Source of the DNA: Bacteroidales bacterium
GTDB taxonomy: Bacteria > Bacteroidota > Bacteroidia > Bacteroidales > F082
DNA: 64,000 nt
Reading direction: 5' to 3'
Assembly: GCA_017616735.1 (NCBI GenBank)
Contig: JAFZXP010000035.1
Coordinates: 1-64,000 of the forward strand
Part shown: positions 53,891-60,837 of the stretch, in pieces
How the letters are laid out: every line of letters starts with the position of its first letter
Numbering within the stretch: position 1 is the stretch's first letter
The notes under the pieces: generated by a model
What the model was told of the DNA's origin: nothing
The model's database searches: none
The model's input: only the letters and a program-made list of their open reading frames with translations
Position numbers and translations under genes: made by a program

Positions 53891-54497
53891 ACACTTTCTT
53901 ATCGCCCCGCTCCATCCGATCTTCGATATCCTTAAAGATTTTGGCTTCGAAGCTTTTAAGTTTATCTACAGCTATTGCCGACAACGTCTCACGGCATTTA
54001 TCCATCTGGCCGCCTTCACGATAAAGCTCGGCTTTGAACAGCATATTCTGGCTGTTCCATTTATTTGCAGCGATATAATCGTTGATGATTCCGACAAAAA
54101 ACGCCTCCTCAAAAGCTTCAGCCGCGTTATCACCGTAACGATAATATTCATCGTTGAAAGCCATGATGATATGGTGTCTTATCACCTGCATGTCGTCGCG
54201 CTTTATTCTTTTGTCGGCCTGAAACTGCTCGTAAGCCTCTTTCCACTGCTGATACGAGAGCTCACCGCGCTCCGACGACCAATCATCGCCTTCCTCATAA
54301 GGTTGGTTATACTGAAGATAATATTTTCCACACGCAGGGCATTTCTGCACCGGCGAGACCCGTGGCAACATCGGGGCAATCATTTTTTGGTCGGACCAAT
54401 GTTTGGCTCCGAAGGTATTGCCCGATGCCAGGTTCAGCAGCTCTTTCCGTTGGCCGCAAAACGGGCAATGTACTATTCTAGCGTTTGCAGGTAACAT
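53880..54497 (-). CDS. Hypothetical zinc-ribbon protein
   Basis: A 205-residue soluble protein whose first 60 residues hold two CxxC pairs (CPFCGQ near residue 11 and CPACGK near 53), a likely zinc ribbon, followed by a helical, TPR-like C-terminal part. No family is recognised with certainty. The promoter box TATCTTTG is at 54541-54534. Its 3' end overlaps the converging symporter gene by 11 nt. Confidence 0.6.
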   Translation of the reverse strand: MLPANARIVHCPFCGQRKELLNLASGNTFGAKHWSDQKMIAPMLPRVSPVQKCPACGKYYLQYNQPYEEGDDWSSERGELSYQQWKEAYEQFQADKRIKRDDMQVIRHHIIMAFNDEYYRYGDNAAEAFEEAFFVGIINDYIAANKWNSQNMLFKAELYREGGQMDKCRETLSAIAVDKLKSFEAKIFKDIEDRMERGDKKVFMI

Positions 54498-54533
54498 GGT
54501 TTGTATTGAATGTGTTTCATTTAATTATTTTTG

Positions 54534-54541
54534 CAAAGATA
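54534..54541 (-). promoter_or_regulatory. Promoter -7 box of the zinc-ribbon gene
   Basis: The minus strand reads TATCTTTGCA, 36 nt before the ATG at 54497. Confidence 0.55.
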
Positions 54542-54596
54542 TAAAAAATTCACACTTGTTCTATTCTTAACCCCATCTTCTATGTTTAATGAGTCG

Positions 54597-55793
54597 TTAC
54601 TGTTCGTTATCTCTTCTTATCTCTTCTTCCATCATCTCCTTAAACTGCTCTTCGGTGATATTCTCCAGCATGTATTTGCGGATGTCATCTTCGGATGGCA
54701 ACTGCAGGCGGTACTTGCTGATGAAAATGTTCTGTGAGAGGCCTTCGGTGGCATACTGCACAGTGGTCTGTCCGTAATCGGTACAGAGCAGCAGACCGAT
54801 GGGTGGATTGTCATCGTCCCGCATCACCTCGTGCTTGTAGTAGTTTATGTAGAGGTTCAGCTGCGAGGCGTACTCATGACGGAAACGGTCAATCTTCAGA
54901 TCGATGATGACGTGGCACTTCAAGATGCGGTGATAGAAGATGAGGTCGGCTTTGTAGTAGTCCTGATCGATGAGGATGCGCTTCTGACGATACTCAAAGC
55001 AGAAACCACGGCCCATCTCTAAGAGGAACCGCTGCAGGTTGTTCAAAATGGCTGTCTCCAACTTTGTTTCTGTATAAACATCCTGCTGCTCTATATCTAA
55101 AAATTCCAGCGTAACAGGATTGTGCAGGATATCACGGGGTGTCACTTGCTGTGCATTCTTGGCGGTCAGTCGCTGCAAGGCTTTCTTATCTTTCGACAAG
55201 CCCATGCGTTCGTAATATTGCGAGGACACTTGGCGGTCGAGTTCCGTATATGTCCAACACCCACGAATCGTTTCCTGCTCGTAGAAGGCTCTTTTGAGCG
55301 GGTCATCAATGCTAGTCAAATATAATAGGCAAGAATAGTTGAGCCGATTAAAGAGCCTTTCAGGTGGTGTTGCCCATTCTTCCAATTTGGCGGACGGCAT
55401 CCGCCATTTTTCATCATTTTGATTATCAGATGTTTGCAATTTGGCGGATGGCAACCGCCAAATTGAGAATGCATCTGACTCCAATAGTTGTGGTTGGTTT
55501 TGTTTAACGTATCTTGCAACCTCAACGCCCAATACAGGATAAATAAGGTATAAGTGTCTGAACTCGCGAAGTCGTCTTGGCTCAAAACCTTTACGGTTAA
55601 TCCTTTCAGACAACCGGTTCAGCAACTTCTCACCATACTTGGCACGGTCTTCACCATGCTGTTCAAACTCCACAATATAGTATCCCACCAACCAGTTGCG
55701 TGCCGTCAACGAGAGGTTGACAGCGTGTGCAGCTTGCGCCTGCAATGCATCCTGGATAAGGTTGATGCGTCCTACCAACGATTCAAAATTCAT
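54597..55793 (-). CDS. YhcG-type PDDEXK nuclease (DUF1016)
   Basis: A 398-residue protein: N-terminal DUF1016 helical domain (RNWLVGYYIVEFEQHGEDRA, YGEKLLNRLSERI) and C-terminal nuclease domain with KADLIFYHR and VIIDLKI, a PD-(D/E)xK-like pair in which Asp takes the place of the usual Glu before xK. Such proteins are found near mobile and defence genes and a nuclease role is plausible. Between the domains (about residues 112-142) is an insertion with the repeated peptide W-R-(L/M)-PSAKL encoded by palindromic DNA. The promoter has a shared upstream module (55895-56038). Confidence 0.82.
   Translation of the reverse strand: MNFESLVGRINLIQDALQAQAAHAVNLSLTARNWLVGYYIVEFEQHGEDRAKYGEKLLNRLSERINRKGFEPRRLREFRHLYLIYPVLGVEVARYVKQNQPQLLESDAFSIWRLPSAKLQTSDNQNDEKWRMPSAKLEEWATPPERLFNRLNYSCLLYLTSIDDPLKRAFYEQETIRGCWTYTELDRQVSSQYYERMGLSKDKKALQRLTAKNAQQVTPRDILHNPVTLEFLDIEQQDVYTETKLETAILNNLQRFLLEMGRGFCFEYRQKRILIDQDYYKADLIFYHRILKCHVIIDLKIDRFRHEYASQLNLYINYYKHEVMRDDDNPPIGLLLCTDYGQTTVQYATEGLSQNIFISKYRLQLPSEDDIRKYMLENITEEQFKEMMEEEIRRDNEQ
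55384..55464. repeat. Two in-frame 54-nt-spaced palindromic units inside the nuclease gene
   Basis: Unit 1 (55388-55406) has arms TGGCGGA and TCCGCCA. Unit 2 (55438-55464) has arms AATTTGGCGG and CCGCCAAATT. Both begin AATTTGGCGGA, 54 nt apart, and translate on the minus strand to RMPSAKLEE and RLPSAKLQT. The reading frame is kept. Confidence 0.8.
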
Positions 55794-55894
55794 ATTCTTG
55801 CTTTAATTTACTTCCATCCATTCCCTTCCATCTCCGAGCCATCTCCGAAAGCATAAGCTCAATTCCATCATTGTATTTTAAAATATTAACCTGG

Positions 55895-56038
55895 CAAAGT
55901 TACAATCAGCCAATAGAATTAGTCGTACGAAAAACAGCTAAGTTGTTTTTAGGCTTGTAAAATATTGATTATCAAAATACTTCGGAAAATATCTATGTTT
56001 TTTAATTGTTAATAAATTTTAACTAAAATTTTTTAACA
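55895..56038 (-). promoter_or_regulatory. Promoter and shared upstream module, copy 2
   Basis: -7 box TAACTTTG at 55902-55895; 12 nt further upstream AGAATTAGTCGTA (55915-55927); then CTATGTTTTTTA and TTAATAAATTTTAACTAAAA (55993-56038). Same boxes and same 12-nt gap as at 17134-17285, but the distance between boxes is 78 nt here and 88 nt there. Confidence 0.6.
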
Positions 56039-56081
56039 ATTAAGGGAATTGCTAGGAATTGCTTGTGGTCAACTCTCAACT

Positions 56082-56120
56082 ATTGCCTCTTCAGTTCCTT
56101 CAGCGCCTGGCATAGCTGAT
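56082..56120 (-). pseudogene. Fragment of the TSCPD gene 3' end
   Basis: A 39-nt stretch is identical at 37 positions to 56694-56732, the end of the TSCPD gene. On the minus strand it reads LSHQLCQALKELKRQ and stop, the same C-terminus as the intact gene. It follows the DUF2442 gene in the same orientation. It is a partial duplication. Confidence 0.75.
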
Positions 56121-56146
56121 GAGAGAGATTTTTTGTATTATCACCA

Positions 56147-56563
56147 TTATGCGGTCTGTAGCTCTTTTCCCATTTCGTGTAGTGCGTTACGGATTTGATT
56201 CAAACGCTGCTCACTGGGTTTGGAGATGCCATAAATATAGCGTGCCAACAGACTTTTGTTGATTCCAATAGCATTAGCGACTTCCGAAACATTCAGCCAT
56301 GGGAAACGGTTAAACATTTCAGCGACTTCGTTGCGATAATTAGGCTCTGTCGTCTCGTAGAAACTCGAGATATGCATGTCGGCATCCAAAGCCTCCCAAC
56401 GGATTGAAACGCCGTCACTATCAATAACGAAGTCGTTCCGTTCTTCAGCGGATGCCTCTTGCAGCTCGATATACGCTTCGAGCGGGCGGCTCAATACACG
56501 GTTTTCGGTCGTTCTGATGTAAATTCGATTCTCATCGAACCACAAGCTCTTTATTTTTTCCAT
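56147..56563 (-). CDS. DUF2442-type protein with helix-turn-helix
   Basis: From ATG 56563 the 138-residue protein has an N-terminal DUF2442-like domain (IKSLWFDENRIYIRTTENRV; SIRWEALDADMHISSFY) and a C-terminal helix-turn-helix (VSEVANAIGINKSLLARYIYGISKPSEQRL). Proteins of this kind act as antitoxins or small repressors, often next to a DUF4160 toxin; no such partner is visible here. Its promoter carries a 20-bp palindrome, fitting autorepression. It is flanked by two copies of a TSCPD-gene fragment. Confidence 0.75.
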   Translation of the reverse strand: MEKIKSLWFDENRIYIRTTENRVLSRPLEAYIELQEASAEERNDFVIDSDGVSIRWEALDADMHISSFYETTEPNYRNEVAEMFNRFPWLNVSEVANAIGINKSLLARYIYGISKPSEQRLNQIRNALHEMGKELQTA

Positions 56564-56644
56564 AATACTCAAAATTCATCCATATAGAAAAAGAATCGCA
56601 TTCCAAAAGATATCATTAATGTTGGCATAAAACTAAATTTTTTG

Positions 56645-56671
56645 CAAATATAGGTATAAATTTTTATACCT
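56645..56671 (-). promoter_or_regulatory. Promoter with 20-bp palindromic operator
   Basis: -7 box TATATTTG at 56652-56645. Directly upstream is the perfect palindrome AGGTATAAA-TT-TTTATACCT (56652-56671), lying in the spacer to the -33 region, where a bound repressor would block transcription. Confidence 0.65.
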
Positions 56672-56691
56672 TGACATTTTTTTGCAAAAAA

Positions 56692-56946
56692 TTATTGTCT
56701 CTTCAGTTCCTTCAGCGCCTGGCACAGCTGATCGGGGCAAGACGTGATCTTGTTTCCACAGCGGATGCCGTCGAGCTTGGCGATAACGTCGTCGATCTTC
56801 TGCCCTTTCACCAGTCGGCAGATTCCCTGCAGGTTTCCGTTGCAGCCTCCGAGAAATGCCACATTTTGAATGACGTTGTCATCGTCGGCAGTCACATCGA
56901 TCAGAATCGAGCAAGTACCTTGGGTGGTGTATTGAATGTGCTTCAT
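56692..56946 (-). CDS. TSCPD-domain protein
   Basis: An 84-residue protein beginning MKHIQYTTQGTCSILIDVTA with VAFLGGCNGNLQGICRLVKG near residue 31 and CGNKITSCPDQLCQALKELK at the end. This is the small stand-alone TSCPD type, a cysteine-rich fold also present at the C-terminus of some ribonucleotide reductases; its role is unknown, perhaps metal binding. It follows the macro-like gene by 4 nt and is probably co-transcribed. Part of its end is duplicated at 56082. Confidence 0.82.
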   Translation of the reverse strand: MKHIQYTTQGTCSILIDVTADDDNVIQNVAFLGGCNGNLQGICRLVKGQKIDDVIAKLDGIRCGNKITSCPDQLCQALKELKRQ

Positions 56947-56950
56947 TTAA

Positions 56951-57355
56951 TTATTGCATATTAACAAAACTTTCCGGTAGCGCAACATTATCCAAATTCT
57001 TTGCATTTTTAAATAAAGGCGCTATTTCTTCATCACGAAAACCGGCTATGCCGCAGCCGATTCTTGTTACATAAAAGAACAGTTCCTTATGTTGTTTGGC
57101 AAATTCAATGAATTCGTCAACATAAGGCTTAATAGTCTCTACTCCACCTTGCATCGTCGGAATTGCATAGCATTGACCTTGGAGACCGACACCTTGACCC
57201 CAGATGGCACCGAAATCTTCAACTGCTATGCGGGCTGCACCGCCACCATGGGCACCAGCGAGATTGCTGCCGAAAACAAATATTTCATCAGGTTTCAAGC
57301 TTTTAATAAATCTTGGCGTAAAGTCCGGACGCTCTATGTTGTTGTAAATTCTCAT
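56951..57355 (-). CDS. Conserved macro-domain-like protein (FGSNLAGAHGGGAA type)
   Basis: A 134-residue protein with EIFVFGSNLAGAHGGGAARI near residue 25, GQGVGLQGQCYAIPT near 54 and FYVTRIGCGIAGFRDEEIAPLF near 93. Glycine-rich loops in this order resemble macro-domain or ADP-ribose-binding folds; similar proteins occur in phages and near NAD-linked genes. The role is not established. The promoter box TAATTTTG is at 57382-57375. First gene of a pair with the TSCPD gene. Confidence 0.6.
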   Translation of the reverse strand: MRIYNNIERPDFTPRFIKSLKPDEIFVFGSNLAGAHGGGAARIAVEDFGAIWGQGVGLQGQCYAIPTMQGGVETIKPYVDEFIEFAKQHKELFFYVTRIGCGIAGFRDEEIAPLFKNAKNLDNVALPESFVNMQ

Positions 57356-57458
57356 ATTATCAATTTTTATGCCACAAAATTACAAAAATAGTTTAATACC
57401 TTAGTAGCTTATAAGCTTAAAAGATTTAGACTTGCAATTGCTGTATACCGTTGACCGT

Positions 57459-57755
57459 CTATTGAGTAAGTTTATGCACTTTGATAAAATCTTCCAGTTT
57501 CCTTCTCCACTCCATATTCATTAGCAGCACCCACAAATCCTCATCAAAGCTGGCGTAATTGACATTTTCTTTAAGCCATTTCCTTGATGGTGTGGTCTTC
57601 ATTGATGACAATTCATTACTATGCAGATGCCAAAATCCATCACTTGCCAAATGCCAGAAAGGATTAGCTATATCAGCTGGTTTCTCAAACTGCGAGTTGA
57701 ACGTATATATTTTCATCAGCTCAAGATATTTTTCCTCAAGCCACTCGTTAAGCAC
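57459..57755 (-). CDS. Small protein resembling a phosphorothioate-DNA-binding (SBD-like) domain
   Basis: A 98-residue frame with start GTG at 57755 (an in-frame TAA lies just upstream). The segment NPFWHLASDGFWHLHS near residue 31 and ASFDEDLWVLLMNMEWRRKL near 68 resemble the sulfur-binding domain of McrA-like HNH endonucleases that recognise phosphorothioated DNA. The nuclease part is absent, so it may be a fragment or a stand-alone reader. The match is from memory of the family pattern and needs a profile search. Confidence 0.45.
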   Translation of the reverse strand: MLNEWLEEKYLELMKIYTFNSQFEKPADIANPFWHLASDGFWHLHSNELSSMKTTPSRKWLKENVNYASFDEDLWVLLMNMEWRRKLEDFIKVHKLTQ

Positions 57756-57844
57756 AATTTATTATCACTGAAAACACCTTGATCGACACCTTCAATAAGC
57801 GACTATTCCAATAAGAAGTTTACACTTTACTAAAAAATTTCCAT

Positions 57845-58420
57845 TTAATCTAATGAATCAGGCTCATCATCATCCGAAGTATTTACGCTAGGAGCATCAA
57901 AAGCTAAGAACACTTCCAAAAATGCTGTTTCTTTGTAAAAATAATTGGGGTCATCAGTTAATTTGTCCTCCATGAAATGAAAACCCCAATTGGCATATTG
58001 TTCCATTGTTTGAATAAGCATATCTACTGCTTTTCTTGATGTTATTTCACCTTTTTCTAAAGCTATGAAATCAATATCTGTTCGAGCAATCAAAGCTGTA
58101 AATATGTATTCGCGCAGTTTAGGGTATGCTTTCCTTCCTTTGACTGAATCTAAGTTGCCCCAATATTGTATTGGTTGACCAAAAGTCTTCTTTTTCTGAC
58201 TATCCGCAATAAGCTTTCTTTTCTGATTGAAATAGAGACCTATAAAAAATGCAACTATATATATTTCGTAGCCACCGCCAAAGATTTTACCTCTATCTTC
58301 ACGTAGAGAAGTGGCACCACGGCCATAATCGCAGAAATTTTTTATAATACTATCTTCGTATCTTTTTTCCCATTGTGGATTTCGTGCAGCCCACAAATCA
58401 TATAGCTTTTCTGTTGTCAT
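57845..58420 (-). CDS. Unknown protein, last gene of the PAPS-reductase/helicase island
   Basis: A 191-residue soluble protein, mostly helical, with DYGRGATSLREDRGKIFGGG near residue 32, followed by a hydrophobic stretch EIYIVAFFIGLYFNQKRKL, and an acidic C-terminus (DDDEPDSLD). No family is recognised; it is not like DndE. It starts 6 nt after the SMC-like ATPase stop and is therefore co-transcribed. The conserved-looking GGGYEIYIVAFF segment could be used as a search seed. Confidence 0.55.
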   Translation of the reverse strand: MTTEKLYDLWAARNPQWEKRYEDSIIKNFCDYGRGATSLREDRGKIFGGGYEIYIVAFFIGLYFNQKRKLIADSQKKKTFGQPIQYWGNLDSVKGRKAYPKLREYIFTALIARTDIDFIALEKGEITSRKAVDMLIQTMEQYANWGFHFMEDKLTDDPNYFYKETAFLEVFLAFDAPSVNTSDDDEPDSLD

Positions 58421-58426
58421 AATGTG

Positions 58427-60598
58427 TTACTTTATGTGTTTAACAACTGTTTGAATGGTTGACAAATCCTTGTCATTAAACGGCTCAACCTTTTCGATTC
58501 TATATACCGTACACGAAAGTTTGTCAATTGTATCTAAATCAAGTTTTTTCTCACCAGTTTTTTTGTCAACATTGAGTAAATCCTTGGTAACAATTACACA
58601 TTGCTTATCAATAGTATCAATAACATTATAGAATGTGTCTTCTTTAAAGCCACCGAATGATGATGTTGGTGCATCAAAAATAAGAGGATAATCTTGTTCT
58701 CTCTTCAATGTTGTGATTTGTGATATGGCGAATAAAACTGACATATACATTGTGGTTTTTAATGCTCCATTAGGGTTTAAGATCTCCACATTGTTTTCAC
58801 TGTACAATTCTATTGTTGCAGAATTATTGAATGTTTTTCTGATACGAATAATGCCATAGAAGTCATTTTTATTCAGTTTCTGTAAATACTTATTCGCTTC
58901 TGTTTCAAGCATTTGCAAAAAGTTACTGATGTTTTGCTCCTTTGCGTTCTCAAAGGCTTTTGTAATTTTTTCAAAAGCTGTATGAACTCGTTGATAGACC
59001 AGTGTCATAGAGCTTGTTGGCTCAAGACGGGAAAGTTTGTCTTGAATTTCTGCTTTTGAAGCTTCCTTGATTTTTAATTTGGCTTCTAATTCTGCAGCAC
59101 GACTCTCTGCACGACTTTTAGCATCAAAGAAACCTTTTAAATCAGATATACTTTTGTCTAATATATCAGCATTTAATCCTGATTGCAAAAGCAGATCATT
59201 TTGTTCAGTTTCTAAGTCTTGAATTTGCTTTTCTACAACTGTTAATTCAGCTTTTCTTTTGGTAATGAATTCCAATTGGTCTGAAATTGTCGTTGCAATC
59301 TTGGATATTTCTTGTTCCGTATCACCACTAAGTTTAATTTGACGAGAATGTAATTCGTCAATGAATGAATTAGGGAATAAGGTTTTTTCTGGGTCTTCAG
59401 TCTTTAAATTACGACTTGCCTCTGTTGTAACATGTGCAAGATATTCATTTAATTTGTTGCACATAAACTCATATTCTGGTGTACCCTTATGAGCAGGACG
59501 ACCACATACCTTACAGACTTCTTCATCAATCATTTCTTGCATGGTTTCTTTATCTGGAAGATTCCAAGGCAATGGTACAAAATCATTGGCGAGTTTCTGG
59601 ATTTTTGAAATGGCTTCTCGTTCCCCAGCCTCTTTAGCAATACGTTCAGTTTCCTGTTTGTCTAATCTTCTTTTTTCTTTGCTCAATGCGGAAACTTTTG
59701 CAGAGTATTCTTTGATGATAGATGGGAAAGAGCGTAATATCCATAGTTCATCTAAAAGATTTGTACTATAATCACACATCGACAGAGCAGTTAATCTTGC
59801 CCGTTTATCTTTTAGCCCTTTGATGCGCTCTTTTAAATCTTGGTATGTTTCGGACGTTTTTTGGTTTTTTTCTAAAAGCTCTAATTTTGATTTGAATTCG
59901 GAAATAGATAATCTCTTCTGGGCTAATTCTTTATTGATATCCTGAATATCGCTTGCTACTTCGGTTAATTGAGTATTAAGTTCTTTAGCTTGATTTGATA
60001 CTTTCCTGTCGTTTTGTAACTCACGGTTTGCTGCATTTGCAGCTTTTTGTTCAAAACCGGAAGTCATTGTTACCAAATCATCAAATTGTTTGATATTTGA
60101 GAAAGTATCTACAAGAGTTTTTAATGCTGTATCGTTGTCAAAAACATTCAGTTCATTTTCACCTTTGAATAAACAATATTTACGAATAACAGGTTCAAAA
60201 CACATGTTTAATAATCTGTCACCAGCAATAGAGTGCCGTTCTACTCCATCATTGAAGTATCCAATAAATTTATAATCTTTTGTCCGAATACTATTATCAG
60301 CTTCTTTCTCAAATGTGAAACATTTTTCAATCTCTTTTTCGCCATCATGTTCAAAAGTGATACTTACAGACACTACATCGCTCTCTCCAATTTCCAACTC
60401 GGATTTTCGTTTTTCAGATATATGTGTTTCTTTTTTATTTTCACCAGTTGTGTCAAATAGCCACTCCAGTGCTTCAAAAAGAGTTGTTTTGCCATCACCA
60501 TTATCTCCAATTATCAAAGTTAACCCTTTTGATAACGATAGATAATTACTGCCATAATAACTACGAAAGTTATTGATTCTTATCTCTTTGATTATCAT
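58427..60598 (-). CDS. DndD-like SMC/RecF-type ATPase
   Basis: A 723-residue ATPase: Walker A IGDNGDGKTTLFEALEWLF near residue 30, long coiled coils (about 190-300 and 420-560) flanking a zinc-hook-like CKVCGRPAHKG near 366, and the C-terminal head with LNPNGALKTTMYMS near 615 and Walker B YPLIFDAPTSSFGG near 648. The residue after the Walker B aspartate is Ala, not Glu. Overall plan matches DndD and related DNA-processing ATPases of defence systems. It overlaps the 77-residue gene (ATGA) and is followed by the 191-residue gene. Confidence 0.75.
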   Translation of the reverse strand: MIIKEIRINNFRSYYGSNYLSLSKGLTLIIGDNGDGKTTLFEALEWLFDTTGENKKETHISEKRKSELEIGESDVVSVSITFEHDGEKEIEKCFTFEKEADNSIRTKDYKFIGYFNDGVERHSIAGDRLLNMCFEPVIRKYCLFKGENELNVFDNDTALKTLVDTFSNIKQFDDLVTMTSGFEQKAANAANRELQNDRKVSNQAKELNTQLTEVASDIQDINKELAQKRLSISEFKSKLELLEKNQKTSETYQDLKERIKGLKDKRARLTALSMCDYSTNLLDELWILRSFPSIIKEYSAKVSALSKEKRRLDKQETERIAKEAGEREAISKIQKLANDFVPLPWNLPDKETMQEMIDEEVCKVCGRPAHKGTPEYEFMCNKLNEYLAHVTTEASRNLKTEDPEKTLFPNSFIDELHSRQIKLSGDTEQEISKIATTISDQLEFITKRKAELTVVEKQIQDLETEQNDLLLQSGLNADILDKSISDLKGFFDAKSRAESRAAELEAKLKIKEASKAEIQDKLSRLEPTSSMTLVYQRVHTAFEKITKAFENAKEQNISNFLQMLETEANKYLQKLNKNDFYGIIRIRKTFNNSATIELYSENNVEILNPNGALKTTMYMSVLFAISQITTLKREQDYPLIFDAPTSSFGGFKEDTFYNVIDTIDKQCVIVTKDLLNVDKKTGEKKLDLDTIDKLSCTVYRIEKVEPFNDKDLSTIQTVVKHIK

Positions 60599-60828
60599 AT
60601 ATTTGTTTTTAAGAATGTACTTACTTCCATATAGATTTCTTTTTCCGAGATTTTTTGCTCATTCCCACTTATAATTTTGGCAATTGCCTGAATAATTGGG
60701 ATGTCGGCTTCAAGTGCTTCTGACAATGTATTATAATCATCAGGATTGTAGTCGTAGAATTTCACAAGTCGTTCATCAGAAATAACGGCTTGCAGTATTT
60801 TATCGCCATTTGTTTGATATGTACTCAT
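60595..60828 (-). CDS. Small acidic protein between helicase and ATPase
   Basis: A 77-residue protein (MSTYQTNGDKILQAVISDER...) predicted helical, with no recognised domain. It starts 9 nt after the helicase stop and its stop overlaps the ATPase start as ATGA. Tight coupling suggests a subunit or regulator of the ATPase. Confidence 0.6.
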   Translation of the reverse strand: MSTYQTNGDKILQAVISDERLVKFYDYNPDDYNTLSEALEADIPIIQAIAKIISGNEQKISEKEIYMEVSTFLKTNI

Positions 60829-60837
60829 AGTATTACA

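Noticed and set aside
57845..58420. DndE
   Set aside because: DndE is about 110 residues and has a different pattern; this protein is 191 residues.
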